The position numbers and the translations under genes were made by a program. Positions 49,880-61,400 of a stretch of DNA of 64,000 nt are shown here, in pieces. Origin of the DNA: Haemonchus contortus (lineage: Eukaryota > Nematoda > Chromadorea > Rhabditida > Trichostrongylidae); contig LS997563.1 of assembly GCA_000469685.2 (NCBI GenBank), positions 16,109,940-16,173,939 of the forward strand. The letters run 5' to 3'. Every line of letters starts with the position of its first letter. Within the stretch, counting starts at the first letter, position 1. The notes below the pieces were generated by a model. It ran no database searches, was not told where the DNA came from, and saw only the letters and a list, made by a program, of their open reading frames with translations.

Positions 49880-50550
49880 CATCAATTTTACCCAGGCGCC
49901 ATACTTTCTGTGGCCACATACTCCGATATGCGCTGTTTCCAGAGCCAAAGATTTGGGAATCGTAATTGATCAAAATCTCTCCTTCGGATACCATATCTCC
50001 AAAATCACTGATGCTGCTCGGGTTGCGAAGTTTCGTATATTAAGAACGTTCCGCTTGAGAAATCCATTCCTTTCACCACGATCATTCAAGGTTTATGTGC
50101 GTCCCATTCTAGAGTGGAGTCCACCTGTATGGCCTGTAGGACATCGATAGCCTCAAACATGTCCAGCGTTTGTTCACAAAGCTAGTTTATTTTCGCTGTT
50201 ACCAGACAGAACCTGATGAAATGCCCTCGTATGATTCTCGACTGAAGAATCCAGGCCTAGAGCGCTTAACAATGAGAAGAGTGGGGCCCGATTTGAACCT
50301 TTGGAAAAACTTTGGATGCTTGATAGGAAAATCCGTCTTCCTAAGTATGGTACATTCAGACCATGCCGAGGAAGAGTTTCTAGGTTTGATTATTACATAC
50401 CGTTCTCAGAAGATGCGAGCTTTTCCAATTCCTTTTTTCATCGCTGCGTCAAATTACTCAAAATGCTTCCGGGAAATTTCTTCAAAAAAAAATACAAGTT
50501 TGAAGTCGATATTTAAGGATCCAGCCTTACAACAAATCTTGTCTCTATGA
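49880..50550 (+). mobile_element. CR1/Jockey-like LINE reverse transcriptase tail
   Basis: Plus-strand frames encode the post-catalytic end of a non-LTR reverse transcriptase. RAKDLGIVIDQNLSFGYHIS is followed by FKVYVRPILEWSPPVWPV, then HVQRLFTKL with a shift, and a C-terminal SFFHRCVKLLKMLPGNFF-type segment. This is the canonical order at the C-terminus of CR1-like ORF2. Upstream catalytic motifs are absent and frame changes occur near 50150 and 50300, so it is a 5'-truncated pseudogene. A target duplication was not identified. Confidence 0.75.
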
Positions 50551-51020
50551 TTCGAATGACAAAACGAAGAACGAAGCGCATTAATTGTCGATGATCTCAT
50601 TCGGCACACTATGCTTCATACACAACTCATAGTTTTGACATCGGGATGTTATGTGGTAATGAAGCTTCAGACTGAGCAACTCAGCTTCTGGACACCGCCT
50701 CGCCACTATCCGATCGCTACAATGCGACTGCCATCCTTTCTACAACTAACATAAGTGGATTGAGGTGCGAGTTATTTCCTGAGTATTATATGTCCTGGCT
50801 CATTCTGGATGTCGGAGCCACCAATGACACCCTTGCTAAAGTGAGATTCGATGCTGTGTATGAATTATGTAGTGTGTCTGAATTATATTTTTCTATTCAT
50901 TTCTTGTGTCACATCCTTGTGATGTATTATCAAATAAATAAATTATGCGCCTTATTGCGCCTCTTCTTAGTTTGGATTGTTAATCTATCTGAGTGTTATG
51001 TTCTTTTGTATGTGAATGTG

Positions 51021-51091
51021 AATCACTGATAAACAACCAAAGATGTGAGCGCGCGCTGCGCCTCACATTCATTGGTTGTTTATCAGTGATT
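51021..51091. repeat. Long near-perfect hairpin (about 29-bp stem)
   Basis: The 5' arm 51021-51049 (starting AATCACTGATAAACAACCAA) pairs with 51062-51091 with only two or three mismatches and one bulge, around a GC-rich 12-base loop (CGCGCGCTGCGC). It could be a tiny foldback/MITE or a pre-microRNA-like hairpin; surrounding sequence gives no decision. Confidence 0.75.
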
Positions 51092-51119
51092 GCTTTTGTT
51101 AGCTTACCTTGTTCTCATG

Positions 51120-52100
51120 GAAAAGATTAATCACTCAAGTCTGAGATAAAGTATCCGTGAGCTGGTGTGTCGTTTCGTACCAAGTGAGTTGTGCGCAGGC
51201 AGTATTTTGCGCGCCCATGTATGTATCCCTTCATATGGCTACTAGCCTTCTCTTTGAGGCGGTCCCAACTTCTTTCTCCTACGGATCGTGGTCCATAATA
51301 ACGATAATAACGACGCCGACATCGTAGATGGTACATTATTCGTGGCCTGGATATTCCGAAAAGGACTACAATAGAAGAGCGTGGTTCTTGACGAAAAGCA
51401 ATGTTTTGATCGATGAAGAACTTCCAGGACCAACACTACAACACGAGAGTGTTCAACAGCAGTTGGCCGCCTCTCTGAGTTTCGCTGATTGCTCTTCTAA
51501 ATCCTCCATCGCTGGCCTAATAACGCCCTAAAACGTTTCTCGTTTCGAATCAATAGTGCGCCAACATTTACTCACTTGAGCCACTGTTAATTTTACTTCT
51601 GTTGATTTTTTTCAAGTTTACTCCATACTCCGAGCTGCTCCCACCTCTCATGCTTTTGACGCTCTTCGGGTAACATTTCGACATATTCGGCCAACATATC
51701 TTGCACAGTGGACGAACCAGCTGCAACACGCATATTGCCTTCTCCCTTTCAGCGTCTTCTGACGCTACAGAACCAAAAATTTTCAGGTCGTTCGTGTAGG
51801 TGTGGTGCCCAGTCTCCTCCCCCTGAAGTGATCGACATATCCGCACATCTTCCCAAAAAAAATCGGGCAGAGTTTACCTTCAGAAAACAGGGTGTGCTGT
51901 CATCGCTTTCCTCAAAAAGAGGGAACCACATTCCACATTGTCGCGCCGAGTTGGGTTTCTTTCTCAGAGCCACTTACTCGGTAGCGGTGAGCAATGTTAA
52001 AGAGACTCCAGGATATGACTATAAGCTTTAACAAGTCCAGAGTAAAAGTGAGCGCAACAAAGTTACCTAAAAAGGCAGTGCACTTTTCGGACGGAGGCTT
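51120..52100 (-). pseudogene. Possible minus-strand retroelement fragment
   Basis: Minus-strand ORFs at 51568-51846 (with CVLQLVRPLCKICWPNMSKC) and 51127-51336 have Cys-rich and basic segments, as seen in gag regions of nematode LTR elements. They lie just inside the right member of the 340-bp direct repeat pair (52111-52450). This is suggestive of a minus-strand LTR element with its 5' end at the right, but no polymerase motif was found. Confidence 0.25.
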
Positions 52101-52110
52101 CGCCACAAGT

Positions 52111-52450
52111 TAGATTTGGCATGTTGATGAAACATAAAACAAGAAAGCTACGGTTACCGATTGATAAATAGAAAAGAGGTTGGCAATAATACTTTTTTAT
52201 CCCACGAAACGATTAAAAGGAATCAAAAAGATTATCCACAATTCCCAAAAAAGGCGAACGCAGTCCTTAAAAATCAAATCTGAACAGCTTACGGTCAGGG
52301 CAACGGCCGCCTCATTGAACGGCGGTACTCCAGGGGCGCTATGTCGTGGCCTCCCTCGACGACGGTCAGTTTCCAACTATCACTCCCATTGTCCATGGCC
52401 CCCAACCCCTTTGAATTTTCTCGCGCATTTGCTTTTGCTGCATACTGCCC
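52111..52450. repeat. Right copy of a 340-bp direct repeat pair
   Basis: Begins TTAGATTTGGCATGTTGATG and ends within CGCGCATTTGCTTTTGCTGC; same orientation as 43191-43535, with many substitutions and one extra block (TATGTCGTGGCCTCCCTCG). Confidence 0.7.
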
Positions 52451-54206
52451 CGACCTTTAAATACCGCCAAACCGCGGCCTAAACAAACTACCATAATATG
52501 CTCCCCTCCTTAAAAGAGATCTGTCCTCAGATGAGACCATTTTCCAAACTAGGGTTGTGAATATGCGTAGCGTAGTTCAAGATTGGTTATGCGAAGGCTA
52601 CGTGACTATGAGAACAATTGATTCCAGTGAGCCTACGTGACAGTTAAGAAAATGGTTGTCCAACTTTGATCCCTGGGGGTTTTCCGCCTATTACGTGATC
52701 TCCAGAACTTCAGGGAGAACCATGGACTTTGTACCCCGGATAGTATAAAAGGCCCTGTACGTGGGGTCGAGTGCTCTTTTAGGCTCTTTGCATTTTATTG
52801 ACCGTTTTGTGTTCCGTTGTTCCTTGTTCTAATGAATTATTATTCCATATTAATCTTCAACTATCCAGCGACAGAGGCCACCCTGATTCGTTATCGACAG
52901 AACATATAATTAAATAGTCTTTTGTCATTTATCTATAGTATCCGCGTGCCCATTTTATTGTGCATACGCTTCTGTGCGTTGCGTCCAGGCCACCCTCAAA
53001 CAACGGTTTATGATCATTCAACATTATGCTCTGAAACCGCACAGTCATCTTATACAGAAGGTCCTGTAGTATCCACTCTGATGCTGGCTGTTTCGACCCC
53101 GCATTGAGACACTGTTCCATTTTGTGCTATGTCTCATTACGAGAAAAGGCTAGCTAGCATTCAATGCGACAGATGTTAAGAATTTAAATTATAAGTGCAA
53201 ATACGAAACTATAATGCCAAATTCAAATGAGGAATTCAAGAAAATTTTCGTACGTTACGAATAACATATAGCTGAAAACGTGGAGGTGGGAAACTAAAAG
53301 AGAATCACTTCAATTTGGAAGCCGCGACAAACGTAGACTAGGAAAACTGACTTGAAATTTAGCGAAATTCCGTGTGATTCTCCCGAAAATCGTAATAGAG
53401 AAAAGCAAAGGGACTTTGGACCTTCATCGATTAGATTTGGGGTTGAAATAATGAAATATGTCGTAGAGAATGAAGCAACTAAACCTTGAAAAACCCATGG
53501 CTTTAAGCTTGGAGGGCTAGAGCGTAGCGAAAAGATAGTGAGGATTTCAACTCTTTGCTTGTGCTGGTTTGACTTCTTTGTTGAAGAAGGATACAGAGAG
53601 AACGAAGTAGAAAGATAAAGTCAAATCAAATTGTGAAGCGAAAACTGCTATTAATCTGATTAGCACTCAAGATCTATCAAAAGGGAGAGAATGGTACATT
53701 ATAAAAATGGCCCAAAGCAGCGCAGGTTATGGAAAGTTCTACGGTTATCTTCATTATTCTTCAAAATAAATTCGAGCTTCATTATCATCACATGTCTCAT
53801 ATGGAGCGAATTTTTTAGGTTGACTTCTGAAGTGAATCGTACGATTGATAGAAGATAAACCACAAATTTTAAAGTTGGTGAAAGGGAAACAGTAGCCAGT
53901 AGCAATTTTCATGTTTTTGGCAAATTCGCAGTTTTCAAAGCCGATACATATGAAAGCAGAGCTCGAATTCATGATGCATCATAAATTTACAGGACTACTG
54001 CTGCTGATTGATAGTATTTTTATCAAAACCTAATTTTACGTATTTGGCAGCCCTGTACCTCCCAAGGCTAGCACATTCGGAAACAGATGTCGGACCGGTG
54101 GTGTATCCTAATATTTAATGATTGTCCAGGTTGCTGTCAGGAAACTGTTGCTATTATAATTTATAACAGTACTCTCATCACTCTACGTATTGTGATAGCT
54201 CTTTGT
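52451..54206. other. No supported gene
   Basis: AT-rich sequence with short overlapping ORFs only (61-72 codons). A CCTACGTGAC motif occurs twice, once with a gap (52599-52633). Nothing else was recognised. Confidence 0.4.
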
Positions 54207-54613
54207 TTAGAACGTTTGATTCACTGCTAACGTCTCGGAAAATAGCTTTTTTTGGAGCCTGAAAGTCGCATATATACTTTTTCATTCATTAGGTCACCTT
54301 TTCAAATTAGGAGACAATATTTCAAGGGCTGCGAAGCAGAAGCGATGAAGCTGGTCTGAGATCGAGTGGAGCTGTTTGTTAATAAACACAGGAGGAATTT
54401 TGGGCCGAGTATGCCGACAAACAGCTTTACTCGAACATGGTCATCTTCATCGGTTCTGCTTCGCAGCCCCTAGAATGTTTTTTGATAACACAGGAGGAAT
54501 TGTGGGCCAAGTAATTTGAAAAGGTCACCTAATGAAACAAAAATATATGTTCGATTTCCAGGCTCCAACGAAGGCGATTCCGCCGAAACGTTAGCTGAGA
54601 ATAAAACGTTTTC
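54207..54613. mobile_element. Large foldback (snapback) element, about 407 bp
   Basis: The left arm 54207-54308 is the imperfect reverse complement of 54511-54613 (shared cores GGAGCCTG and CATTAGGTCACCTTTTCAAA). Inside this, 54327-54352 (GGCTGCGAAGCAGAAGCGAT) pairs with about 54440-54470, and AGCTGTTTGT at 54370 pairs with ACAAACAGCT at 54417. Almost the whole unit can therefore fold into one stem. A direct duplication of ACACAGGAGGAATT also occurs (54386, 54488). It is a non-coding foldback/MITE-type element. Confidence 0.8.
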
Positions 54614-54929
54614 ATCAATCTCGGAGGCTGAGTAAACGCATGACGAGTTGGCTTGGATCATGCCGAGACTAATGGAAAGTCAATCATGCAATATTCTTAA
54701 TCAACTAACAGGCTATATCATTCTTGACGCTGTTGTGCCCATCGGCAGCCCTCAGTTTCCTCCAGGCTCTTGACTGCAGGGAAACGCCCTGAAAGACTCT
54801 CATATACTGACCGAAAGCGCGCGGTTCGATAGGGTATCTGTTTGTTAGTCTGTTCTTCTTCTCCTACACCGGAGAGTGTTTCTAGAAGTCCCGATCCCTG
54901 TAAGTGAGAACTGAGTTACTGTCGTGCCG

Positions 54930-55110
54930 TGTGGCTCCCCCGAGGAGAAGATCCACCGACAAGCCAGATATGGTCTCAACTCCAACTTCGGCCAAGCTAT
55001 CTAACACAGAAGACGAGGTCCTCTGCGATTCTAACGCGGTCGTAATGTGTGGCTCCCCCACCTATCGACACAAGCCAGATGAGGTCTCAACCCCAAGAAA
55101 TGTCTTTTCT
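54930..55110. repeat. Two-copy direct repeat, offset about 119 bp
   Basis: GTGGCTCCCCC followed by ACAAGCCAGAT and GGTCTCAAC occurs twice. The ORF at 54904-55134 reads through this duplication and is not considered a gene. Confidence 0.45.
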
Positions 55111-55146
55111 GCTGCTTCCGAGATTTGTGCGTGATGTTGCACCAAG

Positions 55147-55589
55147 GTGCTCTCGCAAGAACACAACATTTATATCATCCAGCTCCAGAAACTTGCAGAC
55201 GCTGCTCGAAAAAAACCGCCGAGATCAGCTCCCATTCTACTGCACGATAATGCTAGGCTCCATGCAGCCAAAGCGACTCGAGAAAAATTGGAGGAACCAG
55301 GCTGGGAAACTGTTTTCCAGCCTCCTTATTCCACCGACATTGCACCTTCTTGTATCTCTCACTTTGTACCAAACATCACAAAGCTTTTTTGACAGCCCAG
55401 TATATATTGGAGACTGCCTCGTGCTGTGTTTCACACACGCCTAGCTGGCTACAGTGCAGCCTAGCTGGCTACAGTGCAGCCTAGCTAGCTACAGTGCAGC
55501 CTAGCTGGCTACAGTGCAGCCTTCTACAACGCCTTAAAATTCATCCTCCTTTCGGTATGTCGACTAAGTCAGCTTTGAGGATTTTGGAG
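55147..55589 (+). pseudogene. Mariner-like transposase fragment, left copy
   Basis: The plus strand encodes ILLHDNARLHAAKATREKLE and QPPYSTDIAPSCISHF, the second and third catalytic blocks of a mariner transposase; the third Asp is replaced by a Cys-containing APSCISH. No TIR was identified. From 55234 on, the sequence is repeated at 57079-57372. A 20-bp unit (TAGCTGGCTACAGTGCAGCC) is present four times at about 55442-55521 but once in the right copy. Confidence 0.8.
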
Positions 55590-57078
55590 CACTCGTACAT
55601 CACACCCATCTTGAAGAAACCGCCCTCGTCTGTTGTTTCTAATTACAGGCCCACCAGCATTACATCCATTTCTGTAGGGTGTTCGAGAACTGCTGAAAAG
55701 CATATTCTTGAGCATCTTGCAGAAAACGAACTGATTCCTGATTCACAACAGTTTTGTAACAGGAAGGTCTGTAGTTACGAACATGCTTGAATCACTTAAT
55801 GACTGGACAGAGGCTTTAGATAGTAAGAAGGGTATTGATAGAATCTACTTTGACTTTACCAAAGCGTTTGATAAAGTCAGTCAAAAAAAGCTGATCTATA
55901 AAATTCGTAAGTTGGGTTTCCATGAGAAATTGTACAAGTGGATAGAGGAATACGTCAGTGAGCATAGTTGTCAAGTTCGCATAAATAACTCTTTTTCAGA
56001 AGTCCTTCATGCAAAGAGCGGGGTTCCTCAAAGAGGGGTGTTATCCCCCATACTTTTCAATATAAATTCTGCGGATTTGCCCATGATTCGCTCTCAGTAC
56101 GGTGTTGTGTGTAAACAGTATGCTGATGATTTCAAATTTTACAAAGTTATTGACTCACTTCTGTATGCCCATTCCCTACAGTCTTCCGCCAACAGTCTCG
56201 TTCAGTGGTCCACTGATTGGCAAGTTCCTCTGTCCTATATCATATCCTGCCATATGCACTTGGGTCCTCCTAGCTCGTCCGCTTACTTCATTGATACTAA
56301 GGAGATTTCTAAAGTTAATGAAGTTAAGGACCTAGGGTTCCTATACAATGATAAGCTTGACTTCTCGTCTCATTGTAACCTGATATGCAAAAAGGTATCC
56401 CATAGAACCTATCATATCTTCAAAGCTTTGACAACCTAGGATTCTAGAACACTTATCTCGGCTTACAAAACTTACATCCGTCCATTAGTGGAGAATGGGA
56501 CCGTGGTATTCTGCCCGCATAAAAAGAAACACATTGCTTTGACCGAGGAAGTCCAAAATAATTTCACCAGAAAAATCCTGATTCGTCGTGGTGGCTTTCT
56601 TTATTCAAGGATACCAAAGGCCGAAATAAGGAACAAGTATTATGATGTTCCTTCTCTTCAGTCCAGACGAACTTTTTTTTTGACTTATGCATGATTCATT
56701 ATCTGCTCAGCGAGAAATCCGCGATTAATATTTCTCAGTTTTTCAGCCTTATTCCATCTATCACCAGGGGTGGCCAGCTCAAACTATCTTTTCCCAGACC
56801 TAAAACCACCATCAGGCGCAATTTTTTCACTGTAAAAGCAGGTCTTTCTTACCTACATTTCAGTAAATCCAACTGCTTCTCAGGCTCTCGGGCGTCCTTC
56901 AAACGCTCAATAGCAAAACTCATACAAAACTCGTAGAGAAAGCATATCTGGTACCATCCTTCTATTTCTAATTCAAGTTGCTGTTATTAGTTTAGTCCCT
57001 AGTGTTGCTGGTATTGTTTTTGTTAGTTGTTTCTAACGTTGTCTTTTACAACGTATTGCTAAACAAATAAATAAATAA
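55590..57078 (+). mobile_element. 5'-truncated CR1/Jockey-like LINE (1489 bp)
   Basis: The insert starts inside the reverse transcriptase (YITPILKKPPSSVVSNYRP) and runs through GIDRIYFDFTKAFDKVSQKK, SGVPQRGVLSPILFNI and QYADDFKFY (catalytic FDFTKAFD and YADD boxes), then VNEVKDLGFLYNDKLDF, and ends with an AAACAAATAAATAAATAAAT tail at 57061-57080. A frameshift near 55785, an in-frame stop near 56439 (TAG after KALTT) and another near 56692 make it inactive. It is placed precisely between two copies of the same target sequence. Confidence 0.9.
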
Positions 57079-57505
57079 ATTCTACTGCACGATAATGCTA
57101 GGCTTCATGTAGCCAAAGCGACTCGAGAAAAATTGGAGGAACCAGGCTGGGAAACTGTTTTCCAGCCTCCTTATTCTACCGACATTGCACCTTCTTGTAT
57201 CTCTCACTTCGTACCAAACATCACAAAGCTTTTTTGACAGCCCAGTATATATTGGAGACTGCCTCGTGCTGTGTTTCACACACGCCTAGCTGGCTACAGT
57301 GCAGCCTTCTACAACGCCTTGAAATTCGTCCTCCTTTCGATATGTCGTCTTTCGGTTTTGAGGATTTTGGAGTCCTTATTTTGTACTATTTAGACCGTTT
57401 TTCGATCCGACAACGGACACTGTGCCATCCTTGGAAGGTCACACGCTTATCTCAACAGAAATCTGAAAAACCAGTTTTATCTTCGACTGTCCCTTTAAGG
57501 TGGTG
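57079..57505 (+). pseudogene. Mariner-like transposase fragment, right copy and continuation
   Basis: 57079-57372 duplicates 55234-55589 (about 295 bp excluding the 20-bp unit expansion), with a few percent substitutions. Beyond 57373 it continues into sequence not present left of the LINE, as expected if the left copy ends at the insertion point. Confidence 0.75.
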
Positions 57506-58460
57506 AAGAGGCCGTAATGTTAGCTTGATAACATCACATAATACTGCGAAAACTCAAATCGATTCACTCAGCAGTGAAATCGCACTCCGATTCAATTTTC
57601 ATACGATTATTTCAGGGTCATGAACTACGAACTTCTCTAATCATGTGGGTTGGCATGACCTTTCCAAGATGGATTTCCAAACAAGCAATGTGGTGCACAG
57701 CTTGAGACGTTTAGACTGAACTTCGATAAAAGGCTTGTTCGCTCTAGATCCTGTGGTTCCGCATTCTATCGTTAGTTATTCATGATTGGCAGCGATGAAA
57801 TTGTAGTTCATTTTTCAGTCATTGGAAAATAGTCCGCTCGGCTTTCACCGATGTTTTGACCAATCTCAACGTAGAAAGAGCACCCAGACGTCGAGCATAT
57901 CGAGTGACGATTAAACACATCTGGATACCCGGTCAGACCTTGGTCGGAAAAATCTCAAAAGGCTCACTGTCTACAATGACTCGAGAACTCTAAGTTTGTG
58001 CTTTCCTTTCATGATGAGAAATTAAATTATGACTTCTGTTTTCTAAGGACATCACATAAAGGTGTGAGGTTTCTTTTCCACTTTTCCGATGATTTTTAGT
58101 GGAATCTTCTTTATCGAAATAGCCAAAAAAAGTTGATCTCCATTGATGCTTCAATTGTTGACACGAGTTAGGAAAACTAGATTTTTTAAATTGACGAACA
58201 CCAGGGTTAAGCGAAAGACGTATATGGTTTTACTTAAGACAACTAGAAAAAAGCAAACGCTTTAAAAAATCCAGAATTCCTCTTCGAATTATATCACAAT
58301 AAATTAATGCACAAATATGATCGAAACACTACAAGTTTGGCAAATGCAAGGTAAATGCCAAGCAAGAACTGAGTACGAGCCGAATGAGAACCAAACGATG
58401 TTGTAAAGTAAGCACACACTATGCAAAAAGCTATTGTACAATATTCAAATATCCATATGA
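57506..58460. other. Intergenic, 3' flank of the minus-strand hydrolase gene
   Basis: No ORF or motif of note. The 3' UTR of the BPHL-like gene (minus strand) should extend leftward from 58460, but no clear AATAAA was seen on that strand. Confidence 0.4.
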
Positions 58461-61400
58461 TCATCCTTCGTTCAAAAAAGTTACGATCTTCTCAGAAAAC
58501 CATTTGGGGTATTTCATATAAAAGTCATGACCACCTTGAGCATGCACTTCCAATCTGAAACAACCAAATTTTTGCAATGCTTATGAAGGAGTATACTACT
58601 CAGGAAAATTTAGATTTTCTGCCCATATACTTTCTAGAGAAGAAGTTAAAAGGGAAGCGCAAGGGAAATGAAGCAGACCATATCAGATGGGGATGCAAGA
58701 AGAAGATAGAAAGAGAAGAACTGATATCCTTCATGTGAATGGGATGCAAACTGGAAATAGAAGGATCATAAATCTGCTTTCCGAATCGGAAAGCAGGTCG
58801 TGAAAAAGCTATTCTGTTTTTTTTTCGATTCACCGTCAAACTGGAAAGCCAAATTTTACAAATCCTGACATTATGGAAGGGAGCGATGAAGCGTGGGGTC
58901 AAAATTTCTGTTCCGTTCCGATTTGTTGTTTCCACTAGATGTTTTTTCTTGATAATTTTCTTTACTTTTTTGTTAATTGTCATTGAGGAAGAGATCCCAA
59001 GCGAGCCTCTCAGCAATATTTTGTAGATAAAGTGTTGGTGGTGCTCAGAAAGCACAAGTATGGATTGTCCCGCCCGAGACCGATCGGGATAATCTTCCTC
59101 ACACTAGTCCTCATCTGGTGAGAGACCACAGGGAAGAGTCCGTGCATTGTCAATGGTGAAAGAGGGACATTTGAAGGCCATTCATCATTTTCGCCCAAAA
59201 AAACTTTTTCACGAGATGATCATCGCCGTTGTGTTTCTTTCAGTTTTATGCTGACCGAGCACTGTCATAAGCTGCCGCGCCTCATACTTGTTAGGAATTC
59301 TTTAGTTGGTGAAGCTGATTGTCTTCCTCTCCCTATGATATACATTCTTCGATCCACATGACCTATATTCTCCTATATTCTACCTGGTAGACAGCTCTAT
59401 CAGTGCGTTGAACCTGAAGTTCAGCTTCACCTGCTCGCTCTAGAGATTAGTATAAAGCGACACAGTGCGAAAAGTTCGATCACATCACTTTATCCGAAAT
59501 CGGAGGTAAGCGACAATCCTGAGAGAATGCTTAGTATTGGGCAGGTGAGACGGAACCATGGTCAGTAGCTGACGTACACTACTATTGAGAGACCTGGAGG
59601 TTCTTCAATTGGCCCTCACACAAAACTAATGGTGAGACGAAGTTCACGTATCGGCTCACCCCCTCCCCTCTTTACGCTACCCGATACAGTTGAGGGACCA
59701 TTGGATCTCAATGCGCGCACTTCTGTCAACCCGTTCACTTCAGTTTCGTGTATTGGAATCTTATGTTTTGGTTCAAAACGGTTGGGACTCCTACAGATTA
59801 TATTTTGAAGTTCTCAGCGACATTTTCAAGTACTGAAAGTACTGATAAAGGCTCTTTATAAAACTACGTTGTTTGGGAGCTGTTAACTTCACCAATTCCC
59901 TATGAAGTCAGCATTGCAATATAGAAGAGCGTTTTAGCAGCCGGTCCGCAAGATATTGTCCAATCAGTAAACATTTCTATTAACAACATCAAGCAACACT
60001 TGGGAACAGGTTCGTCGGTAAGCATCGCATAACAAAGAACTGCATCATATGTTAATGCAGTAAGACAAGACAGGTGATTGCGCACTGATTGACGTGATCA
60101 CTTAGAAGGCTGGATTTGTGGATCAGCATATGTATATCTAACTGGCAAGAGAAAACCATTGAAGACGTGGACGAATTCCGTCCACTCCACCGGTGAAACC
60201 TTGGTGAGCTTGGGTTCGTAGTTCTGGAATGAGTTCAAAACAGGTCGTCAGTTTGCTAGAGGGGATAGAACTTTCACAGGATAGTGTGCAGATCATCTCG
60301 AGTTGCATTTCTGCTTATGAAGAAGACGCTTACGTCCAAAGATTAGGCCGTTGGGTTGATAATGTATTGCTCGAAAATACTTTCAAGTCACAGGGATATC
60401 AAAATCGCGAGCAACTAGGTCGAATATAAAACAAAGGAGAAGTTGGAGTCGGCTGATATACCACCCGGAACTATTCCGTATTTTACCCATGTTCTGGATG
60501 CTATCTGTTGAGTACAGAACACAATTCACTCTACATGCTCGGATAATCAGTAAATCGTTCCACCTGAAACCTCACACGGCACATAAATAATAAGTGTAAT
60601 GGGACATCCCCTTTACCTTCCCGTTTGGGCACATTAGCAGCTATACTGACCTTTTCTCAACTGTTCTTTCTTACCTGACTTTTTTGAGAACTGAGAGGAA
60701 ACACGTCTTCGGATCGCCACAAAAGCGATCTTGTCCACCATTCATGATCAACGACGGCATGGTAATTTTTGGCAGTACATAGTCACATGGAAAACGACCT
60801 CCACAAAAGTCGTACACTCTAAAAATGTGAATCTTCTTCATTCTCGAGAACAAATGAAATATACAGAACTGGTTCAAATGCTTGTCAACACCTCGTGCAG
60901 AGAATTTGGCGGAGAGAAAAAGAAAAAAAAATAAAAGTTGAAACCAGTTTAAGCAGCAAAAGCTCAATAACCATTTGTGGTCTGAATAAATGATCTGCAA
61001 AACCGAGTCTCTTCTCATGGTAGCTGAAAAAAGACCACTACTGAATAGCCGCGGCTAGTTGCCCAGTTCTCAATACTTTTGAAGTACCCTTTTTGAGTCT
61101 GGGATTATTGCATCGGTGGTGATGGAATCGCGAATATTCGCCGATTTTGCGGAAAATAAAGCTCCTCAAAAGTATTGAAAGTAGAGGTTGTACGAGATTA
61201 CCTTGATGAAAGGAGTATTTGGACGAGACTTCGGTTGTTGGAATTGCGCAAAGAGCTAACTACAATAAGCCAAACTGTTCAGAACTGCATTTCACTGTCG
61301 CTATGAATCATGATAAGTTATTTGAACTTCCTACAAGGGTTCCCTTGTGAATGGACTGCCTCTACGATGCCGCTGAAACTCCTCCGCCCATACACACGGG

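Noticed and set aside
58600..59055. 151-codon minus-strand ORF inside the last BPHL intron
   Set aside because: No family motif, and skipping it gives a phase-perfect join of the catalytic Asp and His exons.
60965..61018. Minus-strand exon-like segment with HYHEKRLGFADHL after a good TTTTTCAG acceptor
   Set aside because: It fits the phase of the exon ending at 62539 but not that of the exon starting at 60818. Joining those two exons directly gives the continuous BPHL-like sequence, so this segment is taken as intronic.
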